This document shows, one piece after another, positions 23,813 to 32,361 of a stretch of 57,267 nt of DNA (position 1 is the stretch's first letter; each line of letters starts with the position of its first letter). This DNA comes from Oscillospiraceae bacterium (GTDB lineage Bacteria > Bacillota > Clostridia > Oscillospirales > Oscillospiraceae): NCBI GenBank assembly GCA_009778485.1, contig WRJQ01000004.1, forward strand, positions 1-57,267, given 5' to 3'. Both the position numbers and the translations under genes were made by a program. The notes beneath the pieces are model-generated. The model saw only the letters and a program-made list of their open reading frames with translations, searched no databases and was not told the origin of the DNA.

Positions 23813-25189
23813 ATGAAACGCTTCATCTGCATACTGCTCATGCTGGCTATGTCGGCGGGGGCTGCGGGCTGCGACGCCGGCAGCCGCTCGCCGCTTGAGC
23901 ATGGGCCTGATGAGCAGGCAAGCAGCTCTGCTGAAGCCGGCAGCGCCAAGCCGCCGGTAACAATAACGTGGGATCGCGAGGTGAACGATATGTCTCCTTC
24001 TATGGAAGAACCGGGAACAGCGGTTGCAGAAAGTGCGCGGCCGGACACGGAGCAGGGTGCGGCGCCGGGCTTTGACGAGCAAGCAACTGACGCCGAGCCG
24101 GGAGAAGCGGCCGACACTGAAACGCCATCCATCGACGGCGCGCAATCAGGCGACGGCATATCGGGAGAAACGCCGGACGACGCCGGGCAAACCGGCGCAT
24201 CCGATCCCGGAGCCTCTACAGATAGTGGCGCCCCGCCCGTCGGGCAGGCTCCTGCCTTTGGGCTGATCGACGCTCACGCCGACACGATCACGCGCGCTCT
24301 GCTGCATAATCAGGGCATGTACAGCAACGACTTGCATATCGACTTCAAGCGGCTTTTGGAATACGGCACGCCGGTCCAGGTCTTCGCGCTCTGGTGCGCG
24401 GACAAGTATGTGCCGAACGCATTTGATTACACAAACTCACTCATCGACTTCTTTGAGAGCGAAGTAGCGAAATATTCAGACATCATCGAGATTGCGCTTT
24501 CACCCGAAGACATGGCGCGTAATGCCCGCAACGGCAAAATCAGCGCCGTCCTCGCCATTGAAGGCGGGGAAGCGCTGATGGGCTGCCTTGAGAACCTGGA
24601 TCACTTCTACGGCAGAGGCGTCAGGATTATGACCCTGACCTGGAACCGCGAGAACGAGCTCGGGTACGGCCAGGCAACCGGGTCAAACAATGGCTTGAAG
24701 CCATTTGGAGCGCAATGCGTTCAAAGAATGGAAGAGCTTGGGATGATAATGGATCTCTCGCACATCAACGAGGCCGGGTTCTGGGACGCGCATAACCTCA
24801 GCACACGCCCGTACATGGCAAGCCACTCGAACTCCTACGCGCTTACGCCCCACAAGCGGAACCTGACCGACGCGCAGATAAAGGCTGTGGTCGATACAGG
24901 CGGGATAGTCGGGCTTGCGCTGTATCCGCAGTTTCTCTCGCCAAGCGGCAGCGCAAGTATTAGCGACATACTGGCAAACATCAGCCATTTCATCAGCCTT
25001 GGCGCGGGGGCAAACATCGGGTTCGGTTCCGATTTCGACGGTTTTGACACAATGCCCAAGGGGGTCACCGACGTTTCGTCGTTTAAGTACCTGGAAGAGA
25101 AGATCACCGAGGCCTTCGGCGATACTGTCGCGCGCAGCATAATGTCATGGAATTTCTACGAGTTCTTCGTCCGGTATTTTCTGCACTAG
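23813..25189 (+). CDS. Lipoprotein membrane dipeptidase (peptidase family M19)
   Basis: Zinc dipeptidase of the renal dipeptidase family attached outside the cell. The signal peptide MKRFICILLMLAMSAGAAG ends at a lipobox Cys (residue 20). A low-complexity Ala/Glu/Pro/Gly linker runs to about residue 145. The catalytic domain follows: LIDAHADT (His-x-Asp), LAIEGGEAL (bridging Glu), MDLSHINE and ASHSNSYAL (two His), FGSDFDG (Asp). At 458 residues the catalytic part is normal and the extra length is the linker. M19 enzymes hydrolyse dipeptides, including D-amino acid containing and dehydropeptides. The substrate here is open. Confidence 0.92.
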   Translation: MKRFICILLMLAMSAGAAGCDAGSRSPLEHGPDEQASSSAEAGSAKPPVTITWDREVNDMSPSMEEPGTAVAESARPDTEQGAAPGFDEQATDAEPGEAADTETPSIDGAQSGDGISGETPDDAGQTGASDPGASTDSGAPPVGQAPAFGLIDAHADTITRALLHNQGMYSNDLHIDFKRLLEYGTPVQVFALWCADKYVPNAFDYTNSLIDFFESEVAKYSDIIEIALSPEDMARNARNGKISAVLAIEGGEALMGCLENLDHFYGRGVRIMTLTWNRENELGYGQATGSNNGLKPFGAQCVQRMEELGMIMDLSHINEAGFWDAHNLSTRPYMASHSNSYALTPHKRNLTDAQIKAVVDTGGIVGLALYPQFLSPSGSASISDILANISHFISLGAGANIGFGSDFDGFDTMPKGVTDVSSFKYLEEKITEAFGDTVARSIMSWNFYEFFVRYFLH

Positions 25190-25225
25190 AATCAATCAGC
25201 TATAAGTCCCGCCATCAACATGTCC

Positions 25226-25254
25226 GTTCAGGTACCCGCAGGGGGTACCTGAAC
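25226..25254. terminator. Palindrome between converging genes
   Basis: GTTCAGGTACCC (25226-25237) pairs perfectly with GGGTACCTGAAC (25243-25254) over 5 nt. It lies between the 3' ends of the converging dipeptidase and bicupin genes and can serve both as terminator. The same palindrome occurs at 51562. Confidence 0.75.
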
Positions 25255-25271
25255 AGTTGCAGTGCCCCTTA

Positions 25272-26252
25272 CTACCCGATTTGCAGTTGTATGCCAAACT
25301 TTTCTCTGAGGCTGTCAAATGTTGCGGGGTCTTTCGCGAGTTCGGGCGAGTATTGCAGGATAGAAGCGCGGTCGAGCATATATGCCTGCATGCGCGGCAG
25401 CCCGCCTGTGTCATACACCACAGCGTCGGTCAAAGCTTCGATTGCGCAGTTAGCCAGCTTCGGCACTCTTACGACGCAGCCCGGTTTGGCGATGAACTCT
25501 TCATCAAATACTGTAAACTTCACTTGCCCCTGTGTGACGTAGTACAACTGCTGGAGGGTGCTGTATTTCTTTGTCTTAACAGCATACCCCTTTTCCATCT
25601 CGTAAGCCCACATCTCGCATACTCCGCCGTTCTCCCAACGTGCGGAGATCATTTTTGCCGTGACTCCATCCAGTTTGAATGCCGCCAGGGGGCGGCTGAT
25701 ATGCCTCACTGCGGTGCATTTTTCGACTTCGGCTTCTTCCCAGACCGGGACTTCGCGGCCATACGAGCCTGTGTCGCTGCCGCCTCGCCGCGCCATCTCC
25801 GGGTACTCCGGGTCGTCGCGGAAGTCAGGGTCTCTGGCATAAAGCGTCGGGATGACTTCCGTGTAGGGGTTGATCGTCAGGCCGTGGGCGAATAGGCGGA
25901 ACTTGACAGGCGAGTGAAACAGCATGGCGTGCGCTTCGTAAGGTTGCAGATGCAGTATGCTTCCCTCTTCGACGAGCACCTTCATGCCGTTTACGTACAG
26001 GTCCATGCTCCCTTCATCGACGAAGAAGATCTCCCATCCTACGTGATGTTCGTGGAGATGCAGGTCAGCTATGGTGCTGCCCTCAGACGGCGGGAGCATG
26101 AGAGAATCCGTCATGTAGAAGATCCTGTCCGGGCCTTCGGGCAAGTTGAGGGTACGCTGGATTTCCCCCCTGTCGCCGTTCGGGCGCATAAACTCTGTTG
26201 CGTACAGCCAACTGTCTTCGCTGTTGAAATCCTTGAAGTACGGGTGTGCCAT
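25272..26252 (-). CDS. Two-domain cupin (bicupin)
   Basis: A 326-residue protein with two cupin domains. The N-terminal one has LHLHEHHVGWEIFFVDEG (motif 1, about residues 66-83) and ILHLQPYEAHAML (motif 2), so it can bind metal. The C-terminal one (about 205-285) keeps the fold pattern LQQLYYVTQGQVKFTVFDEE but lacks the His ligands. Overall it resembles bicupin sugar- or acid-metabolism proteins. The start follows GAAAGGAAT on the minus strand. It converges on the dipeptidase gene; its possible link to the small cupins is only by position. Enzyme or ligand sensor are both possible. Confidence 0.78.
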   Translation of the reverse strand: MAHPYFKDFNSEDSWLYATEFMRPNGDRGEIQRTLNLPEGPDRIFYMTDSLMLPPSEGSTIADLHLHEHHVGWEIFFVDEGSMDLYVNGMKVLVEEGSILHLQPYEAHAMLFHSPVKFRLFAHGLTINPYTEVIPTLYARDPDFRDDPEYPEMARRGGSDTGSYGREVPVWEEAEVEKCTAVRHISRPLAAFKLDGVTAKMISARWENGGVCEMWAYEMEKGYAVKTKKYSTLQQLYYVTQGQVKFTVFDEEFIAKPGCVVRVPKLANCAIEALTDAVVYDTGGLPRMQAYMLDRASILQYSPELAKDPATFDSLREKFGIQLQIG

Positions 26253-26283
26253 TACGTATCATTCCTTTCATTTACATATCGAA

Positions 26284-26302
26284 CTGTGTCCGTTCAGTTA
26301 CC
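26284..26302 (-). repeat. GGTACCTGAACAG repeat, half copy (right, inverted)
   Basis: Read on the minus strand, GGTAACTGAACGGACACAG matches 23218-23236 with two mismatches in 19. It lies just upstream of the bicupin start and closes the 3.1-kb block that begins after htpG. Confidence 0.65.
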
Positions 26303-26427
26303 TGCTAATCATAATAACACAAATCGCGCGAGTTGCATACCGGCATAGGTTATTACTTCGCTGAATAATGCAACCATTTTGCTTCCCGCGACGATAACCG
26401 TACAGAAGGGTACCCAAAAAGGAGGCA

Positions 26428-26566
26428 ATGACAATAGGTCGATGGCAGAGTCGTAAGCTGCTGGTACGAAATCGACTCCATGTACTTTGGCGCTCCCGAG
26501 AGTCTTACGCTGATACTTGAGGGATACCAGGGCGCGGTTATAGAGATACCTTTAGTCTTGGGTTGA
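26428..26566 (+). pseudogene. Small gene broken by one base
   Basis: ATG 26428 follows a perfect AAAGGAGGC but runs into a poor frame. Removing one G at about 26437-26438 joins it to an open frame reading VDGRVVSCWYEIDSMYFG and then APESLTLILEGYQGAVIEIP, ending at TGA 26564, 18 bp before a strong terminator. The restored product is about 45 residues. SD, coding texture and terminator all suggest a recent real gene. I do not recognise it. A programmed frameshift or a sequencing error is possible. Confidence 0.55.
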
Positions 26567-26583
26567 TTGCTCCTGCGGAACAA

Positions 26584-26626
26584 GTCAGCAGTGAAAGTGG
26601 ACAAAATGTCCACTTTCACTGCTGAC
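26584..26626 (+). terminator. Perfect 20-bp hairpin terminator
   Basis: GTCAGCAGTGAAAGTGGACA (26584-26603) pairs perfectly with 26607-26626 over a 3-nt AAA loop, followed by TACTTTTT. It would end the small broken gene at 26428. Confidence 0.85.
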
Positions 26627-26645
26627 TACTTTTTGCGGATTCTTT

Positions 26646-26940
26646 CTAATTTTGCTCGGCGCACCAAATATCTTCCAAAGCTTTGTAGAACAGAACCGAG
26701 TTTCTGTCAATATCAACGAACATATATAACTGCTCCTTTCGCAAATGCATCTGCGTATGTGCCGCCGTTTTTTGACAACTCGAGAGCACTCTGTTCATTC
26801 TCGAGAAACGCATCGCACCTCGTTCGAATACCGCGCTTCTTTCTCATAAAGTGTATTGAAGTGGCAAGTCTAGCTTCATCTCTTATCGTGTGGTCGACCC
26901 CATTTGCAACACAAACCGGTTTAAATAACTGCCTTGAATA
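26646..26940 (-). pseudogene. Possible frame-broken gene remnant
   Basis: Of the roughly 580 bp without an intact gene, the minus strand holds an 80-odd-codon open stretch with protein-like texture (HTIRDEARLATSIHFMRKK, then NGGTYADAFAKGAVIY). It ends at a TGA (26713-26715). A one-base shift just before this stop joins MFVDIDRNSVLFYKALEDIW, ending 26646. Upstream the frame changes again (FDVIIQGSYLNRF). No start or SD is visible. This looks like a decayed gene; I cannot name the family. Confidence 0.4.
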
Positions 26941-27016
26941 ATAACATCAAAGGCATTATAATAAACCCGAGGCGTAGCAATGCTATTGTGTATGTGGCAG
27001 AAGCACATACGCAGGT

Positions 27017-27040
27017 CGGGGAGTGTTCCTGCGCTCCCCG
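27017..27040 (+). other. Small GC hairpin
   Basis: CGGGGAG (27017-27023) pairs with CTCCCCG (27034-27040), followed after ten bases by TTTTGTTTCTT. It could terminate a transcript arriving from the left. Nothing else is evident between 26941 and the next gene. Confidence 0.45.
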
Positions 27041-27147
27041 GCTGCTGCACTTTTGTTTCTTCGGGCATTATCGCTTGTTAAAAGTGAATTTCAAGAAAAA
27101 AACGAAAACAAATTTACGAACAATTTTAGGGGAGGAGATACTTTACT

Positions 27148-27747
27148 ATGGGACTGTTTGACAAGATTAAAGAGCAGGGGGGCGGCGCGGCGGAGGTTCC
27201 GGGCGGACAGCCGCCGGGGTTTACGGGAGGCGCAAACAGGGTTGTGCCTATCGTTTTTGCGTCGATGCCGGAGACTCTTGCCGAGTTCACCGCTTTGCCG
27301 CAGGCTGCGCTGCAGAGTCCGTTCGATACTTCAGCACTCGTCGTCGCGGCTCTGTGCGTCTACCCTCTCGACAAGGACGCGTGCATCGCTATGATCAACT
27401 ATCTCAGCGGGCCGTCGCCGATGTCGCAGCGCGACCTCCAGTTCCTCAGGGATCGCATGGCTCAAAACAACAAGGCTAGATTCATTGGAGCGTCGTATTT
27501 CAGCGGCGCCACGCCGCAAAACGATTATATGCCGTCGCAGCCTTACACGGTGACGGTCAGCGAGCACCCGTACAGCTACGCGAAAGAAGGCGTCGTTTCG
27601 CTGAATGTCAGATCGGGAGGAGCCGACTCTGCTCGCAGCATAGAAACGCGCCTTGCTAAGGATGGCAAGTGGTATATCTGGCAGAGCGGGTATCACGCGC
27701 TGCTGGTGGATATTCGCCAGCCGGAATCGACGAACCCCTGGGCATAG
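27148..27747 (+). CDS. DUF6935-like hypothetical protein
   Basis: A 199-residue cytosolic protein. After a Gly-rich N-terminus (MGLFDKIKEQGGGAAEVPGG) the pattern SMPETLAEFTALPQAALQSPFDT, then FIGASYFSGATPQNDY, PYTVTVSEHPYSY and the end DIRQPESTNPWA match what I recall of DUF6935 proteins in Firmicutes. Function is unknown in that family. No signal peptide or membrane segment. ATG 27148 lies 9 nt after GGGGAGGAG. It stands alone, converging on proS. Confidence 0.75.
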   Translation: MGLFDKIKEQGGGAAEVPGGQPPGFTGGANRVVPIVFASMPETLAEFTALPQAALQSPFDTSALVVAALCVYPLDKDACIAMINYLSGPSPMSQRDLQFLRDRMAQNNKARFIGASYFSGATPQNDYMPSQPYTVTVSEHPYSYAKEGVVSLNVRSGGADSARSIETRLAKDGKWYIWQSGYHALLVDIRQPESTNPWA

Positions 27748-27862
27748 TTTAAGGTGGGCTGCACCCACAACCCAATGTACAATACCAGAATTCAGGAGTC
27801 AGAATATAGACGAGGGTTACGTAGTTTCGTGTTTCTTGTTAGCTAATATGGTCCGTAAGGTA

Positions 27863-29299
27863 CTAATAAGCCACGCCCCAGACAACCATCGTATCTGAAG
27901 GCTTGCCGCAGATGGTGCAGACGTTACCGACGCGTTCCTGCTCGTAGGGGATGCAGCGCGAGGTCACTCCGGCTTCTTCTTTCATGCGCGCTTCGCACTC
28001 CTCGCTGCCGCACCACATAGTCTTGATGAACCCGCCGTGGCTCTCGAGGATCTCCTTCGCCTCGCCCAGAGTCGCGGCAGGGTGCGTGTTGGCTGTGAGG
28101 TTCGCCTTAGCCTTGTCGTACAGGCTCGTCTGGATGTCGCCCAGCAGGCGCGCGGCGTATGCTTCAAGCTCAGCCAGAGGCACGGCTGCCTTCTCGCCGT
28201 TATCGCGCCGCGCCGCCATGCATTGCTCCTGCTCGATGTCTTTCGGGCCTATTTCTATGCGCAGCGGCACGCCTTTCATCTCATGCTCGGCGAACTTCCA
28301 GCCTGGGCTTTGGTCTGAAGCGTCGATCTTGACGCGGATACCGGCATCTTTCAGTCGGGCGGCGATTTCTTCCGACTTTTCCATAACGCCTGCTTTTTGC
28401 GATGCGATTGGAATCACGACTACCTGAACCGGAGCGATTCGAGGCGGCAAGCAAAGCCCGTTGTTATCTCCGTGCGTCATAATTATACCGCCTATGATGC
28501 GCGTCGACAGGCCCCAGGAGGTTTGGTGCGGGTGGCGCAGCTTGTTCTCCCTGTCTGAGAACTTTATATCAAACGCTTTTGCGAAACCGTCTCCAAAGTA
28601 GTGCGATGTACCGCTTTGGAGCGCTTTTTTATCGTGCATCATGCATTCGAGCGTATATGTCGCCTCCGCTCCGGCAAACTTTTCCTTGTCGGTCTTGCGC
28701 CCCTTTACTACCGGCATGGCGAGGTAATCTACGCAAAGCTCCTCATAGACGTCCAGCATCTGCTGCGTCTCACGCTGCGCTTCTTCCGCAGTCTCATGCA
28801 GGGTGTGGCCCTCCTGCCAGTGGAACTCCCTGCCGCGCAGGAAGGGGCGCGTCGATTTCTCCCAGCGCAGCACGCTGCACCATTGGTTGTACAGCAGCGG
28901 CAGGTCGCGCCAGGATTTTACGATGTGGTTCCAGTGATCGCAAAAGAGCGTCTCGGACGTCGGCCGTATGCAAAGCCGCTCGGCCAGTTCTTCCGCGCCG
29001 CCGTGAGTCACCCAGGCGACCTCGGGGGCGAAGCCTTCGACGTGATCTTTTTCTTTTTGCAGCAGGCTCTCCGGTATGAGCAGCGGCATGGAGACATTCT
29101 CATGCCCAAGCTCCTTGAACCGCGTATCGAGCGCTGACTGGATGTTCTCCCATAGCGCGTACGCGTACGGCCGCATGATGAAGAATCCCTTGACGCCGGA
29201 GTAATCGATCAGCCCCGCTTTTGTCACTACATCGGTGAACCATTGCCCGAAGTCTTCATCCATGTTTGTTATCTGCTCGACGTTCTTCTCTCTTGCCAT
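27863..29299 (-). CDS. proS: Prolyl-tRNA synthetase, archaeal/eukaryotic type
   Basis: Charges tRNA-Pro. At 478 residues, with no editing insertion and ending in the C-terminal zinc-like domain ([33 protein letters not shown]), it is the ProS form shared by archaea, eukaryotes and some Firmicutes. Class II motifs: [49 protein letters not shown] and [19 protein letters not shown] 29299 is chosen because GAGGGAAAG precedes it; the frame opens five codons earlier at 29314. It stands alone on its strand. Confidence 0.96.
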   Translation of the reverse strand: MAREKNVEQITNMDEDFGQWFTDVVTKAGLIDYSGVKGFFIMRPYAYALWENIQSALDTRFKELGHENVSMPLLIPESLLQKEKDHVEGFAPEVAWVTHGGAEELAERLCIRPTSETLFCDHWNHIVKSWRDLPLLYNQWCSVLRWEKSTRPFLRGREFHWQEGHTLHETAEEAQRETQQMLDVYEELCVDYLAMPVVKGRKTDKEKFAGAEATYTLECMMHDKKALQSGTSHYFGDGFAKAFDIKFSDRENKLRHPHQTSWGLSTRIIGGIIMTHGDNNGLCLPPRIAPVQVVVIPIASQKAGVMEKSEEIAARLKDAGIRVKIDASDQSPGWKFAEHEMKGVPLRIEIGPKDIEQEQCMAARRDNGEKAAVPLAELEAYAARLLGDIQTSLYDKAKANLTANTHPAATLGEAKEILESHGGFIKTMWCGSEECEARMKEEAGVTSRCIPYEQERVGNVCTICGKPSDTMVVWGVAY

Positions 29300-29429
29300 A
29301 ATGCTTTCCCTCATTAATTTTACATTTCGAGTTGTATGCCCATATTATATAACGCTTGTCAAGGCAGCGGAAAAATGCTATGATGATTGCCGTAAATCGA
29401 CTACAGCTATTATGGACTCGGAGGTGCAG

Positions 29430-31391
29430 ATGCTTAACGCTCTTCAAGCTGTGCGGGATTACCTTGAACCGGCGATGGTTTTCCCTGCCATCACCTTGCT
29501 ATTGCTCGCCCTCTTTTTCATATACTACGCAAAAGTATCGCGCCCGGAGGCGGGGACGCTCGAATGGGTCGAACGCGAAATCAGCAAAACTCAGTTGACG
29601 TTCGCCTTGCCCCGATACAAAATGGGGAAGAAAGACGCGCTCCCGCTGGCGGTGATATTGGCGCTCTTTGCGTTCCTGGCGTTCTTCGTGCTCGGCGACA
29701 CAGAAGCGCCGCAGAGCTTCCACCAGTTTACGAAGGAAGAGAGCGAGATTATAATCGAACTGGACTCTCCGGAGAAGATTGAGTCGATAATGTACTACAC
29801 AGGGCTTTGGACGGGCCGCTACACGCTCGACTTATCGACAAACGGCGTCAACTGGATCAGGCAGGATCCGCTCGGCTACGAGGACGCGGTCAAAGAGTCC
29901 CCAACTCCATCCCCGCTGCCGTCCCCGGCTATGAACCAGTCCTACGCGCACCTTTTCAAGTGGCGGCTGGCGGAGCTTAACGCGGATAACCCGGCGGTGA
30001 AATACATCCGGCTAAAAGCTTCAAACTATCCGATGGAACTTGGCGAGATCGCTATCTACGGCGAAAACGGCAGGATCCCGGCTACGCGCCTTTGGTGCCC
30101 GGAAGCCCCCGCGCTGCTGGACGAGCAGGAGCTCGTACCCTCCAGGCCGGAGTATATGAACAGCATGTACTTTGACGAGATATACCACGGCAGGACCGCA
30201 CTCGAACATCTGCGCAACATCAGGCCTTACGAGACGACCCACCCGCCTCTCGGGAAAGAGATCATCGCTGTCTCGATCAGCGCATTCGGCATGACCCCGT
30301 TCGGCTGGCGTTTCCCCGGCGCCTTATTCGGCGTGATTATGCTCGCTATCTTGTACATTTTCATCAAGAATATGTTCGGGAAAACGGCTGTTGCGACCTG
30401 CGGCACGCTTCTGCTGGGGTTCGATTTTATGCGCTTTGTACAGACGCGGATTGCTACGATCGACACCTACGGCGTGTTTTTCATATTACTGTCGTACTAC
30501 TTCATGTACCGCTATATCACGACCGCCGCAGACGCGCCGTTCAGGAAGCATATACCGCCACTCGCGCTTTCCGGCCTTTTCTTCGGAATCGGCTGCGCTT
30601 CAAAGTGGATCGTCATTTACTCGGGCGTCGGTCTGGCGGCGCTGTATATAATAAGGCTCGTCATGGCGGCCAAGCAGTTCGACAGGTACTCGATCCCCGG
30701 TTTCAGGAAGCTGCTCGTGAAAACGCTGTCATGGTCTGTCTTGTTTTTCGTGATTATCCCCGTTGCGATTTACTGTCTCAGCTACATCCCTTACGGGCTG
30801 GCGCAGGGCATGGAGATTGGCGAAGGGATGCTCACTAACAAGGATTTCTACAAGATTATCTGGGATAACCAAAAGTCAATGCTGTCTTACCACGGCAAAC
30901 TCATAGCCGAGCATCCTTATTCCTCATGGTGGTATCAGTGGATCGTGGACGGAAGGCCGATTCTCTACTATAACCAATATGAAGGCACGGTGCGCTCTAC
31001 CTTCTCCGCGTTCGGGAATCCGGTGATCTGGTGGGGCGGTTTCGTGGCGATGGTCGTTATGGTTCTGCGCCTTGTGAGGCAGCGGGATGGGAAGGCTCTC
31101 TTTATTCTCATTGGCTACCTTTCGCAACTGCTCCCATGGGTCTTTATTTCGAGGATAGTTTTCGTCTACCACTATTTCCCGAGCACGCTATTCCTTGTGC
31201 TGGCTATTGCGCATCTTTTCAACACGATCCTCGAGTCGAAGCACAGTTGGCGCAAGGCTTCGGTCTATGCATACACGGCGGCTTCCGGGGTCGTGTTCGG
31301 GATGTTCTACCCGGCTTTGACAGGTGTGTGGACGCCGCAGTGGTACTTTAAATATCTCTTGCGCTGGATACCCGGAGCCTGGCCGATCTAG
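29430..31391 (+). CDS. PMT-family (GT39-like) membrane glycosyltransferase
   Basis: Integral membrane glycosyltransferase using a lipid-phosphate sugar donor and acting on the outer face. One N-terminal helix (about residues 15-35) and another at about 70-90 are followed by an inserted extracytoplasmic region (about 95-220) resembling a discoidin-like sheet (FHQFTKEESEIIIELDSPEK). Then come the PMT hallmark MYFDEIYHGRTALEH (catalytic Asp-Glu), YETTHPPLGKEII and about nine more helices. ATG 29430 is preferred for its SD GGAGGTG; ATG 29412 is an alternative and the frame opens at 29235 inside proS. The stop codon overlaps the left end of a MITE-like element. Acceptor unknown: protein or cell-wall glycan. 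Confidence 0.88.
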   Translation: MLNALQAVRDYLEPAMVFPAITLLLLALFFIYYAKVSRPEAGTLEWVEREISKTQLTFALPRYKMGKKDALPLAVILALFAFLAFFVLGDTEAPQSFHQFTKEESEIIIELDSPEKIESIMYYTGLWTGRYTLDLSTNGVNWIRQDPLGYEDAVKESPTPSPLPSPAMNQSYAHLFKWRLAELNADNPAVKYIRLKASNYPMELGEIAIYGENGRIPATRLWCPEAPALLDEQELVPSRPEYMNSMYFDEIYHGRTALEHLRNIRPYETTHPPLGKEIIAVSISAFGMTPFGWRFPGALFGVIMLAILYIFIKNMFGKTAVATCGTLLLGFDFMRFVQTRIATIDTYGVFFILLSYYFMYRYITTAADAPFRKHIPPLALSGLFFGIGCASKWIVIYSGVGLAALYIIRLVMAAKQFDRYSIPGFRKLLVKTLSWSVLFFVIIPVAIYCLSYIPYGLAQGMEIGEGMLTNKDFYKIIWDNQKSMLSYHGKLIAEHPYSSWWYQWIVDGRPILYYNQYEGTVRSTFSAFGNPVIWWGGFVAMVVMVLRLVRQRDGKALFILIGYLSQLLPWVFISRIVFVYHYFPSTLFLVLAIAHLFNTILESKHSWRKASVYAYTAASGVVFGMFYPALTGVWTPQWYFKYLLRWIPGAWPI

Positions 31392-31551
31392 TACCCTGAA
31401 GCATCTAAAAGCTTACAAAAATTGCGGTGTATTTTTTCGGTAATCAAGGCGAAAGGCCGAAGGAATACCCCAGGTATTTCAAGGACTTTCAACGCAGAGT
31501 AACGGAAAAAGACATCGTAAGAATGTAAACTTTTAGATGTTACAGGGTACT
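31390..31551. mobile_element. MITE-like hairpin element 1 (162 bp)
   Basis: Terminal inverted repeats of 28 nt with 3 mismatches: left AGTACCCTGAAGCATCTAAA, right (inverted) AGTACCCTGTAACATCTAAA. The inner parts also pair (TTGCGGTGT against TTACGATGT, centre AATACC/GGTATT), so the whole element can fold into one long hairpin. It has no coding capacity. It overlaps the TAG of the glycosyltransferase gene and ends 29 bp before rpiB. Confidence 0.8.
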
Positions 31552-31579
31552 TGGAATCTTGGACGACGAGGTGATAGTT

Positions 31580-32104
31580 ATGGATAATGGCGCAGTTATA
31601 GCGCTCGCGTGCGACCATGGCGGCTTCGAGCTGATGTCGGAGATCAAGGCGTACCTTGGCGATCGCGGCTTGAAATTTGCTGACTTCGGGACTTACTCCA
31701 GCGACAGGTGCGACTACCCCGACTTTGCCCGGCGCGCTACGGACGCGATCATCAGCGGGCAGTGCGCCGCCGGTATACTTGTCTGCGGCACGGGCGTTGG
31801 GATGTCTATAGCCGCGAACCGGGTCCCGGGGATTCGAGCCGCGCTCTGCGGCGACTGTTACACGGCGGAGCTGACGCGCCGCCACAACGATGCGAATGTC
31901 CTCGCGCTGGGCGGCCGCGTACTCGGCTCCGGCCTCGCGCTGAAGATCGTCGAGACATTCCTGGATACAGGGTTTGAAGGCGGCAGGCATGGCGAGCGGA
32001 TTGCGATGCTCGATGCGAATCGGAGCGCAGCGGACACGGGATTGCGGGTCAACTCCGCGTCAAGCGCGGAGCAAGTGTGGCCTGTCGCAATGACGAAAAT
32101 GTGA
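31580..32104 (+). CDS. rpiB: Ribose-5-phosphate isomerase B with odd C-terminus
   Basis: Interconverts ribose 5-phosphate and ribulose 5-phosphate. Family motifs: ALACDHGGFELM (residues 6-17), VCGTGVGMSIAANR (about 68-81) with the catalytic Cys, ALCGDCYTAELTRRHNDANVLALG, and GGRHGERIAMLD. ATG 31580 has the SD GAGGTGATAG. The family normally ends shortly after the Arg/His motif. Here about 28 further residues (NRSAADTGLRVNSASS...) are read from a palindromic, REP-like stretch, so the tail is probably a repeat-derived extension without function. Confidence 0.92.
   Translation: MDNGAVIALACDHGGFELMSEIKAYLGDRGLKFADFGTYSSDRCDYPDFARRATDAIISGQCAAGILVCGTGVGMSIAANRVPGIRAALCGDCYTAELTRRHNDANVLALGGRVLGSGLALKIVETFLDTGFEGGRHGERIAMLDANRSAADTGLRVNSASSAEQVWPVAMTKM
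32045..32100. repeat. REP-like palindrome at the rpiB 3' end
   Basis: CTCCGCG (32053-32059) pairs with CGCGGAG (32065-32071), and outer ATTGCG...CGCAAT flank them. It is translated as the last residues of RpiB and may also act in 3'-end processing. Confidence 0.5.
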
Positions 32105-32122
32105 GTAAATGTCCAAGGCTCC

Positions 32123-32150
32123 TTGACAATGGTAGTGTAAAGCAGATTAT
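32123..32150 (+). promoter_or_regulatory. Predicted promoter of the first ATP synthase operon
   Basis: Perfect TTGACA (32123-32128), 16-bp spacer, GATTAT (32145-32150), 21 bp before the small membrane protein gene. Confidence 0.65.
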
Positions 32151-32170
32151 GAAACGGAGCGTTTTTCACC

Positions 32171-32359
32171 GTGGGCAGATATGTACCAAACACCTACAAC
32201 AACCGTCGCTTCCTCAGGATAATCGTCAGGATTATCCTGTCGGCCGCGCTTGCCATCGCTGTGCTTTTCGTGGCTTTGTTCATCGGCCTGAAGCGTTATA
32301 TCGCATATAACAGCGACGGTACTATCAGGCTCGACATCCCGTTTTTGATGGAAGAGTAG
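32171..32359 (+). CDS. Small single-pass membrane protein
   Basis: A 62-residue protein with a basic N-terminus (NNRRFLRIIVR), one hydrophobic helix (about residues 17-42) and a short polar tail ending RLDIPFLMEE. It starts with GTG and stops 2 bp before atpB, so it is translated with the ATP synthase operon. It does not look like AtpI, which has more helices. A similar N-terminal anchor is what I recall from some larger clostridial glycosidase-like proteins, so it may be a truncated gene. No function is assigned. Confidence 0.6.
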   Translation: MGRYVPNTYNNRRFLRIIVRIILSAALAIAVLFVALFIGLKRYIAYNSDGTIRLDIPFLMEE

Positions 32360-32361
32360 TT

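Noticed and set aside
26567-26941. 124-residue plus-strand frame
   Set aside because: Runs through a perfect terminator hairpin and has poor composition; the minus strand looks more like decayed coding.
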